Source: Euleptes europaea (lineage: Eukaryota; Chordata; Lepidosauria; Squamata; Sphaerodactylidae). Taken from it: a stretch of DNA of 64,000 bases. Both the position numbers and the translations under genes were made by a program. The notes under the pieces are model-generated. The model made no database searches, was not told the origin of the DNA, and worked only from the letters and a program-made list of their open reading frames with translations. Location of the stretch: positions 11,477,821-11,541,820 of the forward strand of contig NC_079312.1 in the NCBI RefSeq assembly GCF_029931775.1, written 5' to 3'. Positions 11,827-23,051 of the stretch are shown here, one piece after another (the stretch's first letter is position 1; every line of letters begins with the position of its first letter).

Positions 11827-12339
11827 CAGCCGCCATTGTGTTGGGTTCAGTTTTGTGGGGGAAGGAAGCCAGCAGCCCGGGCAACCCGCCCGCTTCCCTG
11901 GGCACAGGCGGGTCACGGGCCCTGGCGGGCACCCGTCTTCTTATCTCATGGCTGGAGGTGGAAGACACGCCTCGCCACTACCGCCGCTGCTTCACACCAT
12001 CCCGCTGGCTGGAGAGGACGCAAGGTGCAGCCCGGGCTAGAAGCAGCTGCCAGGACGGGGGGAGGTGGGCGCAGCATGGCCGCATAGGCCTCATTGCACC
12101 AGTAAAGGACGGGGGGAGGTGGCTGGGTGGGCGCAGCTGGGTGGGCACCTCCTCTCCGGCGGGTGGGATGGTGTGAAGCGGTAATGGAGCGAGGCGCGTC
12201 TTCCACCTTCAGCCATGAGATAAGGAGACCGGTGCACGCCAGGGCGCGTGGCCCGCCTGCACCCGGGGAAGGGGGCGGTCACCCGGGCTGCTGGCTTCCT
12301 TCCCCCACAAAACTGAACCCGACGTGGCAGTGGCGGCTG
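11827..12339. repeat. Large GC-rich foldback (inverted repeat), copy 1
   Basis: Arms at about 11827-12021 and 12149-12339 are inverse complements over about 190 bp with only scattered differences. Both carry GTTCAGTTTTGTGGGGGAAG and CTTATCTCATGGCTG in opposite orientation. The loop is about 130 bp of G-rich sequence. The right flank ends GGGTTTGACATCCCTG (about 12516), resembling one terminus of a hAT element whose other end I did not find. Units 3 and 2 carry the same structure, with unit 2 partly deleted. Long open frames through it are by-products of base composition. Confidence 0.8.
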
Positions 12340-12591
12340 TTGCTCCTTCCCATGCTTACTTCCGCACAGGTCTTGGTGTGCTGGGAAAGGATGGGGGGGG
12401 GGCAGCAAGGCCCGAGTCGCCCCAGGAAACCCAGAAAGGGAGGGGGAGTGGGGGCTGGCTGCCTTGGCTCGTGGGCCCTCCGGGGGGTGGATCTGTCCTG
12501 CGGGCCGGGGGTTTGACATCCCTGGTCTAAACCTTCTACGCAGCGGCTTCACAATGTGCCCCAATCCCTTCCAGGCACAAGGCATGCTTAC

Positions 12592-12706
12592 CAGGTGAGG
12601 GGGCATCTTGGGCACACTCCTGGACCTGCACCCTCTGTCCGTCCTCTGACGAAGCTCCTTCCGCCTCAGAGAAGTTAGCTTTTATCGTTACAGAGGGTCG
12701 CCACAT
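12592..12706 (-). CDS. 115-bp exon after SCAN, gene copy 1
   Basis: A GCTGCTGTTTCAG acceptor and a GTAAGC donor bound the exon. It encodes MWRPSVTIKANFSEAEGASS, then EDGQRVQVQECAQDAPSP, which is 38 codons plus one base. It starts in phase 0 after the SCAN exon and hands one base to the 71-bp exon. The acidic, low-complexity sequence is a spacer between SCAN and KRAB with no known domain. Its counterparts are at 31889-32003 and 45707-45821. Confidence 0.85.
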
Positions 12707-12946
12707 CTGAAACAGCAGCGAGAGTGATGGGTTAGAGAAGGAACGGAACAAGCTGAGGAGATGGATCCTGTCCCACTCCCAGACTCCTCATCCTTGCTTT
12801 GACCAGCAGAGCTGCCCTCAGCGGTAAGACCTAAGGGCATGTTTTCTACCAACCCTGGTCAAGTATTTGGATAAATATCTGGGAGGGAGGTCTTAGGCTA
12901 AGGTCAGATATCGCTGCTGGAATGGACTGACTGAGGACCCCCTCAC

Positions 12947-13399
12947 CTGTTCTGTCTGCCTCTTCTCCTCTGCCTGACTCAGGAGGAAACCTTCAGCCAG
13001 AGCCACTGCCTGGGAACTGGTCTCCGGCCCGCATCCTCTGACCCAGCTCTCCATCTCCAGGGGCAGAATGCTCAGGAACTGCTCCAAGATCACCTGGTCC
13101 ACGATTTGCTTCTTGGTGTGCCTCTCTGGCTTCAGCCAGTGGTTGCAAAGTCTATGGAGCTGGCTGCAAACCTCTCGGGGCCCATCAGCCTCATGGTAGC
13201 AGAAGTGCCGGAAACGCTGGCAATGTTCATCTGAGATCACAGTGTCCTGAGCCAGGATTTCTGGCACAGCTTTCCCCCAGAATTCAACACCACTCCCAGC
13301 CTGGATGGGATGGGAGCCTTTCCTTGCTCTTTGGCCAGTTCCAGGAGATTCTGCATCCTCCTCTTCCATCTCCTTCCCCTTCTTTCGGGTTGCCTCTGA
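12947..13399 (-). CDS. SCAN-domain exon with start codon, gene copy 1
   Basis: The exon follows a CTCTCCATAG acceptor and ends at a GTGAGG donor. Coding starts at 13369 ([13 protein letters not shown]), where G at -3 and +4 gives a good Kozak context, and runs 141 residues to EKRQTEQ. Residues of about 42-130 form a SCAN domain: [39 protein letters not shown] and [20 protein letters not shown] domains mediate homo- and heterodimerisation between zinc-finger proteins. The frame is open upstream to the acceptor without another ATG. It is near-identical to 32242-32694 and 46063-46515. Confidence 0.92.
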
Positions 13400-14080
13400 C
13401 TATGGAGAGATACCCTTAGCAACATGGTGACAAAGAAGGAAAGATATCAAAAAGGCGCAAAGAACCCAAAAGAGAATGGAGCCACGTCACTGACCCTGGC
13501 CAAAAGACCCCTAAGGATTGCCCCGGTGGATCAGAAGGAGAGTCTTCATGATAGTTTGCAGGTCAGGATTAATGTTATTGTGCGATATTACTAAACAATT
13601 GACTGGGCTGCCCGCTGACTCTCAGCTAGTCAGCAGGCATAAGAGGGCCAGCTGAAGGAGAGGAGCAATCATCACTTCCAGGTAAAGCCGCCTCAAAAAC
13701 ACACAATAGCAGCATTTCTCTTCTCCAAGATTGAAACTTGTCTCTCCCCCTACAACTGACTAGTAAGTAAATCTTTCCAGGATCCAGCTGCAAGGCCATT
13801 CTCCCACACACAAAGAACACTAAGGCTAAAAACAGCACCACAAACTGCCAGGGAAGCAGGGCGTCCTTGGGAACCAAACTGACTAGCAATATTCTTGACT
13901 CAACAAGTACTGCCTGCTTTGACCGGCACCTTAATAAGCTCTGTCCAAGTTTCCCCTTTATAAGTGTGAGTAAAGATACAAACACCCATCAATTTCACAA
14001 AAGATATGCTCACTAGGATAAAAACTTCAGGCAATAGCTCTGTCCAAGCAGCCAGCAGAGGGGAAGGGGAGAGGGGAATC
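13400..14080 (-). other. Intron 1, 3' part, copy 1
   Basis: No coding exon is seen. The segment 13650-14000 resembles another part of the same intron at about 20210-20360 and 21230-21400, so intron 1 contains an old internal duplication that all three units share. The right end abuts the L1 insertion. Confidence 0.5.
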
Positions 14081-14715
14081 AAGAATCTCCCAGTCAGGAC
14101 TTCCGGGTCGGGCGACCCCCCCCCCCCGTTGCAAGCGCGAAGCCGCGCTCCTGCCATTCGCTGCCACGGGGCGCAAAATTAGCCCTGGGAAGAGCTGGCA
14201 AGCGGCACCCCTCGGGGCAAGAGGGGATGCAGTCTTGGGTGCCGGTGGCGGATCTGCCATGGGAGTGATAACCGCCGAGAAATCGGCGGCGGTTGCTCTG
14301 GCGGATTCCACCGGAGAGCCGGCGCCATCTTAAAGAAGACGGCAGGAGAGAGCGAGGTGGGACCCGGTTTTTCTTTTTTGGATTATAAATAAAGTTTTCT
14401 CTTTTGGCTTTTAACAATCACTAACTTGGGGTGTGTGGCAGTTTTTTTGTGTGTGAAGGACAATTCTGAACCATCTATAATTCTGTTACGCTCTGTTTTT
14501 TGTGATTTTTGGCTTTTTGCCAGTTGCGTGACGCATTCTAAAAAAGTTTCTTTTAAAACCAAAGAGCACTGATGCAAGAGAAAGGAATTGGAGGACAATC
14601 AAGTGACATGGCATAGAATTCTTTTAGTGGTCATAGTGATTGTTTTCTCCAAAGTGGTTTGCTTCATCTGTCTGAAATGAAATAAAATAAACTTTCTGCC
14701 CCCCCCTAGTTTCCC

Positions 14716-15858
14716 TTGGATTATAATGGACTTGTAACTTCAGTCTTCAGTCTTTTTTTTGGCTCACCAATGGGTGAGAAAGAGAAACATACCAAGGACA
14801 TTTTAAAAGACACAAAGTTGGTGGTACAGCCTCCTATTAGACGGTCCTCTGTGACTCAAATGACCCAAACAACTAAACAGACAACTTCTCCAAAAGCAAC
14901 AACATCTATTGCTGCCAAGATGCCTTTAAAAACTAAACCTGAAGTGACTTTGACTTCTGTTTTTGAACTGCTTACCAAGACTCATCAGGATGTCACAGAA
15001 ATGAAACAGGAGCTATCTCAGAATACAGCTACTATAGCTCAGAATTCAGCTGCAATAGCTGCCTTGCAGGATACAATCTCATCTCTGGCTGTCAGGCAAG
15101 ACAGGGTAGAAACCAAGCTTAAAAAAAATTCACAGGAAACCAAAGAAACTAAGAAGAAGGTGGATACCCTGGAGATGTCAATAACATCTGTAGCTGACAG
15201 ACAAGAGACCCAAAATGACCAGATGGCGATGATGGAGCTCAAGATAAAAGAATCCTCCCTACGTATTCGTGGACTGCGAGAGAAAATTGAGGATCGGGAC
15301 TTGCGTGGATATTTGATGGTTCTCTTGGCAGATTTTTTACAAGAATCTGAAGAGGTGACTGCAGGGATGATTGTGACAGCCTATAGAATAAATTCAGCAT
15401 ATGCAACTAGGAATAAAGTACCGAGGGACTGCCTGCTTCAACTGTTCTCCAGAAGTCACAGAGACTTAATACTTAACACTCATTACAAAACACCTTTGAA
15501 AGTTGGAGATGAGTCTTTGAGACTGATGAAAGAAATACCTGCAAGATTGCTGAGGAAAAGGAAGGATTTTATGGAGATCGCCCAGCGTTTAAGACTTAGT
15601 GGAATCCAATATAGATGGGAATATCCGCAGGGTGTGTCTTTCATCTTTAAGGCGAAAAGGTTCAAGTTCACGGAAGTGGATAAGGCAGACCAGTTTTTAA
15701 GAAGATATGATGCAGAACTGGTTAAACCTCTCAAGTCAGCTAAACAAGTTCCAATTAGAGAATCCACAGAAGAAGAAAAGGCATCTGAAGCTACTGGAGG
15801 TGGAGATTTGCCAGTAGCTTCATCAGAGGACTCTCCAAATGAGGATACGGAAGACTGA
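14716..15858 (+). CDS. L1 ORF1 protein
   Basis: The 380-residue frame is uninterrupted. Residues of about 85-185 form a long coiled coil with heptad-like spacing (VTEMKQELSQNTATIAQ, then DRVETKLKKNSQETKETKKK), which trimerises ORF1p. The next 90 residues (SLRIRGLREKIEDRDLRGYL) match the RRM-like domain, followed by the C-terminal RNA-binding region ending in an acidic tail. ORF1p is a nucleic-acid chaperone that packages L1 RNA. The true start may be the methionine at 14770 (MGEKEKHTKD), since the first 18 residues look unlike the rest. A gap of about 97 bp separates it from ORF2. Confidence 0.88.
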   Translation: MDYNGLVTSVFSLFFGSPMGEKEKHTKDILKDTKLVVQPPIRRSSVTQMTQTTKQTTSPKATTSIAAKMPLKTKPEVTLTSVFELLTKTHQDVTEMKQELSQNTATIAQNSAAIAALQDTISSLAVRQDRVETKLKKNSQETKETKKKVDTLEMSITSVADRQETQNDQMAMMELKIKESSLRIRGLREKIEDRDLRGYLMVLLADFLQESEEVTAGMIVTAYRINSAYATRNKVPRDCLLQLFSRSHRDLILNTHYKTPLKVGDESLRLMKEIPARLLRKRKDFMEIAQRLRLSGIQYRWEYPQGVSFIFKAKRFKFTEVDKADQFLRRYDAELVKPLKSAKQVPIRESTEEEKASEATGGGDLPVASSEDSPNEDTED

Positions 15859-15955
15859 AGATTGAATAGATAAGGGGGGCAGGGGGGGGTTGCAGTAGTA
15901 GGACTCAAGTATGTATTTACTGTGGAAGTATATGGCATTTAATTGAAAATTTGAT

Positions 15956-18900
15956 ATGTTACAGGTTTTATCTTGGAATGTTAATGGATTGAACTCTCCC
16001 AACAAAAGGAGGAAAATATTTCACCATTTACGAAAATCTAATGCTAATATTATTTGCTTACAGGAAACGCATATACTCCCAAAGGATGTTTTCAGGTTGG
16101 AATATGCAAGGTTGGGTACTCTATTTACGGCTTGTAATGAGAGTAAAAAAACCAATGGAATAGCTATGTATATACCTGTCTTATTGCAACCAAAAGTTAT
16201 TTATCAAGATACAGAGGGAAGAGTCTTGTTGTTGGAGGTAACAATTGGTTTTCAAAAGGTACTGCTTGTGGGAATATATGCACCTAATACAAATCAAAAG
16301 GTATTTTATGAGAATTTAGCATTATTATTAGCTGAATATGCCACTGGAAAAATGATATGGATGGGGGATTTTAATGGAGTTAAGGTACCTAAGCTAGATA
16401 GATCTGGGAAAAAGAAAAAAGCAAGTAATGAAGGAAAATTACCAGGGATTTTTGATGCTCTTACAGATCAGTGGGATATGTTTGATGTCTGGAGGTTGAC
16501 ACATGGCAATATGAAGCAATATACTTTTTTTTCACAGAGACACCTTACGTATTCCAGGATAGATATGATATGGATGTCAAAGGGTCTGGCACAGAATTTA
16601 GAAAATTCTGAGATTTTACCTAGGGTGTTGTCAGACCATAACGCGGTATCAGTTAAAATTGAAATGGGAAATAGAGGTTACAAACCCTGGAGAATTAATG
16701 ACTTTCTATTAAAAAATAAAAAGATAGTAGATAAATTGAAGGTTGAAATAACGAATTATTTTAGAGAAAATAGGGATAAAGTTACCAGTGAAGATATAGT
16801 TTGGGATGCTGGTAAAGCAGTAATTAGGGGACTTTTAATCCAACAAAATACAAGATATTATAGGGAAAGGGAGAACAAAAAAAATGCATATTAGATGAAA
16901 TAAAGCAGGCGGAGAGATATCTATGTAGATTGCAAGATAAAGGGGCTAAACAAGAACAACAAAATAAGATTAGGAACTGTCAACACCAATATGAATTCCT
17001 AATTGCCGAAGAAATTGAAAGAAAAGTTATGTATAATAAACAAAGATTTTTTGAAAATGCTAACAAACCAGGTAAAATGTTAGCTTGGCAAATTAAACAG
17101 AAAGACAAAAAAATACCAATAATTCAAATTAGAAGGGAGGACAAGATAACAAGAATTAAAGAGGAGATAGTAGATACATATGTGAAATTTTATACAGATT
17201 TATATAAAAAAAAGTTAGTTTCAAAGGTAGAAATGGAAGCTTATCTTGCCAAATGGGATTGGCAAAAAATAACACAAGAAAATAAAGAATTTTTAGATTC
17301 TCCAATAACCAAAGATGAATTGGAGCAGGCTATAAAAAAAAGTAAAATGAATAAATCTCCAGGACCAGATGGTTTTACAGCATACTATTATAAAACATTC
17401 AGAGAGCAATTAACCCCCTATCTTTTGGAAGTCATGAATTTAGGGATGACAAAAGATATTATCCCTCAAACCTGAAAGCAAGCAAATATAGCTTTAATAC
17501 CAAAGGTGAATTCTGATATATTGGAAGTTAAAAATTATAGACCGATTTCATTGTTAAATATTGACTACAAATTATTTGTAGCAATTTTAGCTACTAGATT
17601 AAAAGGAGTATTGAATCAATTAATACATGATGATCAAGCTGGATTTCTACCAGGAAGATTGATTAGTCAAAATGTTAGGGTGGTAATAGATCTTTTAGAA
17701 TATGCGGAACAAGATACAACACCAATAGCTTTTATATTTTTAGATGCCGAAAAAGCCTTTGATAATGTTAATTGGCAGTTTATGATTAAGGTATTAGAAT
17801 ATATGGCTTTTGGCGATAGTTTTAAAACTGCCATAAAAAGTATATATACACATCAAACAGCTAACTTGATTGTGAATGGATCTTTATCACCAAAGATTGA
17901 AATTCAAAGGGGAACGAGACAGGGTTGTCCTCTTTCCCCTTTACTTTTTATTTTAGTATTAGAGGTTTTATTGAATAATTTTAGAAAATCTAATGATGTA
18001 GTAGGGGTAAGAATAGGGAGAAATCACTATAAACTTAAAGCTTATGCGGATGACTTAGTATGTTTTTTGATTGATCTGATTGAACAGTTTGACAGATGGA
18101 ATAAAATTTTGGAGGTTTATGGTAAGCTTTCAGGTTTTAAAATTAATAAGGCAAAAACAAAAATTTTGGTTAAAAATATGACTCTTTCACAGCAACAAAT
18201 ATTAATCAAAAAGTCGGGACTCACTATTGAACATAAAGTTAAATATTTGGGTATATGGCTATCGAATAATAATCTTAATTTATTCCAGGACAATTATGTG
18301 AATCAATGGCAACAAATAAAAAAAGATTTGATAAGTTGGGGAAAAGTTCCTTTATCATTATGGGGAAGAATATCAGTAATTAAAATGATGTTATTGCCCA
18401 AAATTCTCTTTTTGTTTCAGAATTTACCAATAGTGACAGGGGTACAGATATTTGAAGATTGGAAAAAAGATGTTATGAGATTTCTTTGGGGTAAAGAAAG
18501 ACATAGGATTGCATATAATAATTTAATAGAATTAAAGGAGACGGGAGGATTGGGATTACCGGATTTAAAAATGTATTATCAAGCGGCATGTTTCACCTGG
18601 ATTAAAGATTGGATTCTCTTGGAGAATCCAAAGTTATTAGAATTAGAAGGATATTAGTTGCGATTCGGGTGGCATGCTTATTTATGGTATGAGAAGCAGA
18701 AGGTGAATAAGGAATTTAATTCTCATATTATCAGGAAAAATTTACTACAAATATGGAATAAATATAAAGATGCTTTAGAAAGTAAAACTCCCGGCTGGAT
18801 AAATCCTATAGAAGCATTTATGCGAAGAGGTGCACATTTAAATTTGGATTGTGATATTTATAGAGAATTGAGAGATTATAGAGAGGGGACATGGATATTG

Positions 18901-19714
18901 AAAACACGTGAAGAACTTCAATTAAAAGACTGGTTTATGTATTATAAATTAAATGATGTTTTTATCAAAGATAATAGGTTGGGATTTAACCATACTAAAT
19001 CCAATTTTAAGACATTATTATTAAAAGGTAATAAAGGATTGATTGGAAGGATTTATAAAGTACTTATAGAATTGAACTTAGAACAAGAAAGGATTAAACC
19101 GGTCATGTTGAAATGGATGAGAGACCTAGGATATAATATTGATTTGGAAATTTGGGAAAAGCTTTGGAAAAACGAATTTAGGTTTACTATTTCGAATGAA
19201 ATAAAGAGAAAATTTATATAAAATGTTTTATAGATGGTATATAACTCCTGTCCTATTGAGTAAAATGAAAAAAGATGATAAAGTGTCTTGTTGGAAATGT
19301 GGTATTGATACAGGTACGTTTATGCATATTTGGTGGTTTTGTAAAAAAATTAGGAGATTTTGGCAATCAGTTATGAATGAAACTAATAATTTGATTAAAG
19401 TAAAAATTAAGAGAGATCCCGCTTTTTGCTTATTGGGTATTCCTAATAGAGAATTGGATAAAGGTGATAGAGTCATATGCCAATATAGTTTTGCAGCAGC
19501 TAGAATTACAATTGCTAAAAAGTGGAAGCAAACGAATAAACCTTCAATTAGAGAATGGAGAGAAAAATTATGGATGTATATGCGGATGGCCAAAATTACA
19601 GCATCTTTACATGGTAAAGACATGGATGAATTTAAAATTAGGTGGTCAAAGGCCGCTGCATACTGGGATAAATTGGCAAAAACGGATTTTAAAAATATAG
19701 TTAACGAGTTATAG
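15956..19714 (+). pseudogene. L1 ORF2, endonuclease-reverse transcriptase, interrupted
   Basis: The N-terminal apurinic-type endonuclease shows SWNVNGLNSP, ICLQETH, MGDFNGV and LSDHNAV. The reverse transcriptase follows with NYRPISLLNIDYK, IFLDAEKAFDNV, QGCPLSPLLF and the catalytic AYADDLV at about 18040. A cysteine-rich segment (CWKCGIDTGTFMHIWWFC, about 19290) comes near the end. A frame change in the A-rich run near 16880-16895, stops at 17473 (TGA) and 18655 (TAG), and a frame change near 19215 interrupt an otherwise collinear protein. Few lesions in about 1250 codons point to a fairly recent insertion. Confidence 0.92.
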
Positions 19715-20003
19715 TACAATGTGATTTTAATTAATGTATAATAATGTGATTTTTTTCTATTAGTCACTACACCCCATCGGAAGTCCATGGGTGATGGGCA
19801 CTGTGGTGGGTGGTGGGTTTCTGAATTAGGGCGTAATATATATCTTCATATGTATAACAATGTAATAACAGAAACGTACGCTCTATATATGTATGTATTA
19901 TTATTTTTTATTTTTCTTCTTTTATTATTATGTATACATTTTTTGGATTCATTATAAAAATTAATAAAAAAATTATTAAAAAAAAAAGAATATCCCAGTC
20001 AGG

Positions 20004-21900
20004 GCACAAGGGCTGCTGGGGATGAACGGGACTGGGGAGGGGGTAATGAGTCACCAGGAAAACTGGAAGCATGTGGGGCAGCCAATTGACATGAATGATT
20101 ATTTCCAAAATTCAGATCCCCTTTCTGCCCCCTCCAAGGGCTGCCAAGGCATCTGACAAATTAAAACATACATAAGAAATATCACATTTGCAAACCAGTT
20201 AAAACCAACCCTCCTGCTGCACAAAAATCCCACACATGATAGCAGCACTACTGTTTTCCAAGATCTAAAACCTTATCCTCCGATGACTTATTTGTATGTA
20301 AATATTCCCTGGATCTGGCTGCAAAGCTTTTCCCTGCTGTTGCAGATCTGAAGATCTTTTTTTTTTCTGCCTCTGCTTGTCTTTCGCAATTCAGAAGCAA
20401 ATCCATCCTCCCAACAGGAAAAGAGCCTTTCTTCTTTTACAACCAGTTTTGTTGCTCAGCCTCTCTTCCAAAAATCTTGGTCAGTTTACCCTTTTAGCGC
20501 TACATACAAATGACAAATGCTTCTTGTCTTTTCCATGAGAAACGGATCTAAAAAAATGGGCCTATTCCATGGGGCTTACTCTCAGGAACGATTCCACTGA
20601 AAATCTGTCTTCTTGTAACATCTTCCCAGTGTCTCAAAACAAAATGACTGTTGCCATTCCTCCAGGACAAACATATGTTCTGCCAGTAGATGGCACTGCA
20701 AGATAACAATTAAAAAAACAGCTCCGAAAAAGGATGAATTTCCATAGGGATTCTCTGGTTTTGGAGCCTCCACATGACTTCATCCCAAAATTGGTCACCT
20801 TCATCCCAAAATTGGTCACCTTCATCCCAAAATTGGTCACTCTTACTGTGGTGTTTTCTAAATTTGAAATCTTTGGGGAAAGCACATTTCCCTCACTGTG
20901 TGGGCAAGAAGATGCACAGCTGTGTTCCTTGCCACCGCCACCCCTGTGGCTGCCATTCTGCCCATCTCTACACTAAAGCTTTTTAAAATCAGCACTAATT
21001 GAAATAGTGCTTCTACTTTAAGAGTTGACTTGAGTTAACTGTCCCACATCTTAAGCTGCTAGATCTCACAGAGGAGTCCCCTTCTTCAGTTGGGAGTCCA
21101 ACCTTCCCCAACACGCCTGGGGCTGACTCTCTGCTGCCACCACCAGGCTAACAGTGAGAGCTGCGCCTGCCTGACAGCTTGGTCTCCACTGCAGGCCTTT
21201 AAGAAACTTCTCCAAATTAAAAATCACTCCCCCACTCCAAACTGCCAAGGAAGCAAGGAACCCTTGGGAATGAAACTGGTTAGAAATATTCCCAAGTCTG
21301 CAAAAGTCCAGCCTGCTTTGACTGGTACCTTAATAAGCGTGATCCGGGTATGTCTTTCGTAAGTGTTGTCAGAGATGCAAACACAGAGACCAATTTCAGA
21401 AAAGAAATCCTTTAGCTGTATGGACAGTTATTGGTTACCACAGGAAATGGATGCAGTGGATTGCAAAATAAACACAGGACTTCTGAGCAAAGGGAATGAA
21501 AATGGGGATGTAAACGGCAGCCTCTCTCCGTAGATCTAAACGTATCCCTGTAAAGAAATAGCTTCATGGTTTGCTGCTCAGGCTCCCTTCAGACCTTTAA
21601 TCCGCCTTGATACCCATCATCTCTAATAGCTGCAGACGTCCCCAGGTGATTTTTGGTTTCTGTCGAACCTGGAGAAACCTTTCATTCCTCAAACTTGCTT
21701 TCCACTGTCCATGTTTACAGGGAACTTGTGCTCCTCTTCGTTATTGGGAGGGCAAAATGGAGGAAACCAACGTACATCCCCATCCCCCTCCTGGAGGAAG
21801 GACAGGATTTCAAAAGGACTAAAGAAGAACAGACAAAGAATAAATACACTCGCGTCCAAAGCTACGGTATTGGGGAAGAGAGGGGCTGGGAAGAGAGGCC
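20004..21900 (-). other. Intron 1, 5' part, copy 1
   Basis: Collinear with 33392-35700 and 47216-49100. No coding exon is supported. The plus-strand frames here (for example 21090-21362) are conserved only because the duplication is recent. The block 21230-21420 is an old duplicate of 13850-14000. A minor difference is a 21-bp tandem expansion at about 20781-20843. Confidence 0.5.
20781..20843. repeat. 21-bp tandem repeat, three copies
   Basis: The unit starts CATCCCAAAATTGGTCACC and is present three times in a row here. Units 2 (about 34220) and 3 (about 48040) each have it once. It is a private expansion of unit 1. Confidence 0.85.
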
Positions 21901-21949
21901 ACTCTCCGTTTTGGTGTCAGCCTCTCCTACGTGGAGGATTCGCCATTGT

Positions 21950-22450
21950 GGTGTACCTTGAGACAGAGGGGCTCGCTGAGGACCGGCAGCTTTGCCTTCC
22001 CAGGACCTCGCTGAGCCGCGAGCAGCCACGTTCACCCCATCCCCCCCCAAAAAAAAGGCATTTTAGGAACAACTCTCCCTGCCCCCAGTCGGCTGCCTCT
22101 TGCTCGCAGCCTCCCTGGCCAGCCCCCCAAGCCCCGTCCGAGACCGGGCCGCAGCTTCAGACCAGATGCCAAAACAAAGGGCTCCCCCGTTTTCCTTGCC
22201 CGCCCCTTTTCTCCCCTCCTCTCCTCTATGGGGCTGCAACATCTTCTACTCACCCAGAGCCAAGGAAGGGTGGGTGTGTGTGGAGCGGGGGGGGGGGAAT
22301 GTGCTGGATCCGGACCCAAAGCAGCAGCAGCGTGGCCTCCAGGGGAGGAAAGCGCATGCGCGAAAGAGCGCGGAGAGCTCATTTCCGGGGTCAGAGCGAG
22401 CCCTGGGAAAGGGGCGGGTCCGAATGCAGCCTCCTTTCTAGGACTCCGGG
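21950..22450 (-). promoter_or_regulatory. CpG-rich promoter and 5' exon, gene copy 1
   Basis: The region is rich in CpG. It holds a perfect NRF1-type palindrome GCGCATGCGC at 22352-22361 and a GC box (GGGGCGGG) near 22411. On the minus strand, CCTTGGCTCTGG ends at 22254 and is followed by GTGAGT, a strong donor. A non-coding first exon therefore probably runs from near the NRF1 site to 22254 and splices to the SCAN exon at 13399. The same elements occur at 36190-36199 with donor 36094, and at 49623-49632 with donor 49512. The start site itself is inferred. Confidence 0.65.
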
Positions 22451-22613
22451 CTCTGTCCCTTCCCCTCCCACAAATATCAAAACGCTCCCAGAGAGTTGTT
22501 GTTGCCTGCAATAGAAGGTTATTATTAATACAGGCTCGTGCGGTTTTTTTTAAAGCATCATGTAAAAATAGATAACCACCTCCCCAGATTGAGCATTACG
22601 CTCTTTAAGATCC

Positions 22614-23051
22614 TTATACACTAGTGGTTCCCGAAGTGGGCAGTACCACCCCCTGGGGGGCAGTGGGTTACCTTGGGGGGGCACTAAGAGGCAAGGGGGC
22701 AGCGGGGGGCGCTAGAGGTGGGCCCCTTCAACTGTGTTGTTCACTAATTTACAATAGATCAAGCTATGGCACCATGGTGCCAAATTAGGTGGGAACTATC
22801 AGAGTTCCCCCCCCCCCCAGACTTAGAAGAGCTGGTAACACTGGATCAAGTTCATCCATTTTGTTGAATTAATTTCAACTAAAAAGTTTTGTTACTGTTT
22901 TGAAATGTTATTGTTATTACCTTCTTAATGCGTCATGCAAACCCCTATTTTGAATAATGCTTTTTATAGGATAGGGTAGGAGGCGCTGGGGTTGAGTTTG
23001 TGGAACCAAGGGGGCGGTGGCCCCAAAAGTTTGGGAACCACTGTTATACAC
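22614..23051. mobile_element. hAT MITE upstream of gene copy 1
   Basis: The element 22622-23043 has ends TAGTGGTTCCC and GGGAACCACTG and an 8-bp duplication TTATACAC at 22614-22621 and 23044-23051. Unit 3 has the single-copy empty site at about 49914-49921. It has no coding capacity and lies just upstream of the copy 1 promoter. Confidence 0.88.

Larger units (their letters stand above)
14081..20003 (+). mobile_element. Full-length L1 LINE in intron 1 of gene copy 1
   Basis: The insertion is about 14099-19985, flanked by an 18-bp duplication (AAGAATCTCCCAGTCAGG at 14081-14098; 19986-20003 with one mismatch). It has a CpG-rich 5' untranslated region (14099-14715), ORF1, ORF2, a 3' region and an A-rich tail from about 19950. 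It lies antisense to the host gene. Paralogous empty sites are intact at 33374-33391 and 47198-47215, so it arrived after the units separated or was lost with exact precision, which is much less likely. ORF2 is interrupted, so it cannot move by itself. Confidence 0.93.

Noticed and set aside
11324-12615. Long overlapping GC-rich open frames on both strands (also 31248-31939 and 44466-45730)
   Set aside because: They run through the foldback and its GC-rich flanks, differ in frame between units and resemble no protein.
21711-22575. Open frames of 100-270 residues in the CpG-rich region (also 35530-36315 and 48803-49809)
   Set aside because: Low stop-codon density from high GC in a promoter region. 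Frames and lengths change between the recent copies.
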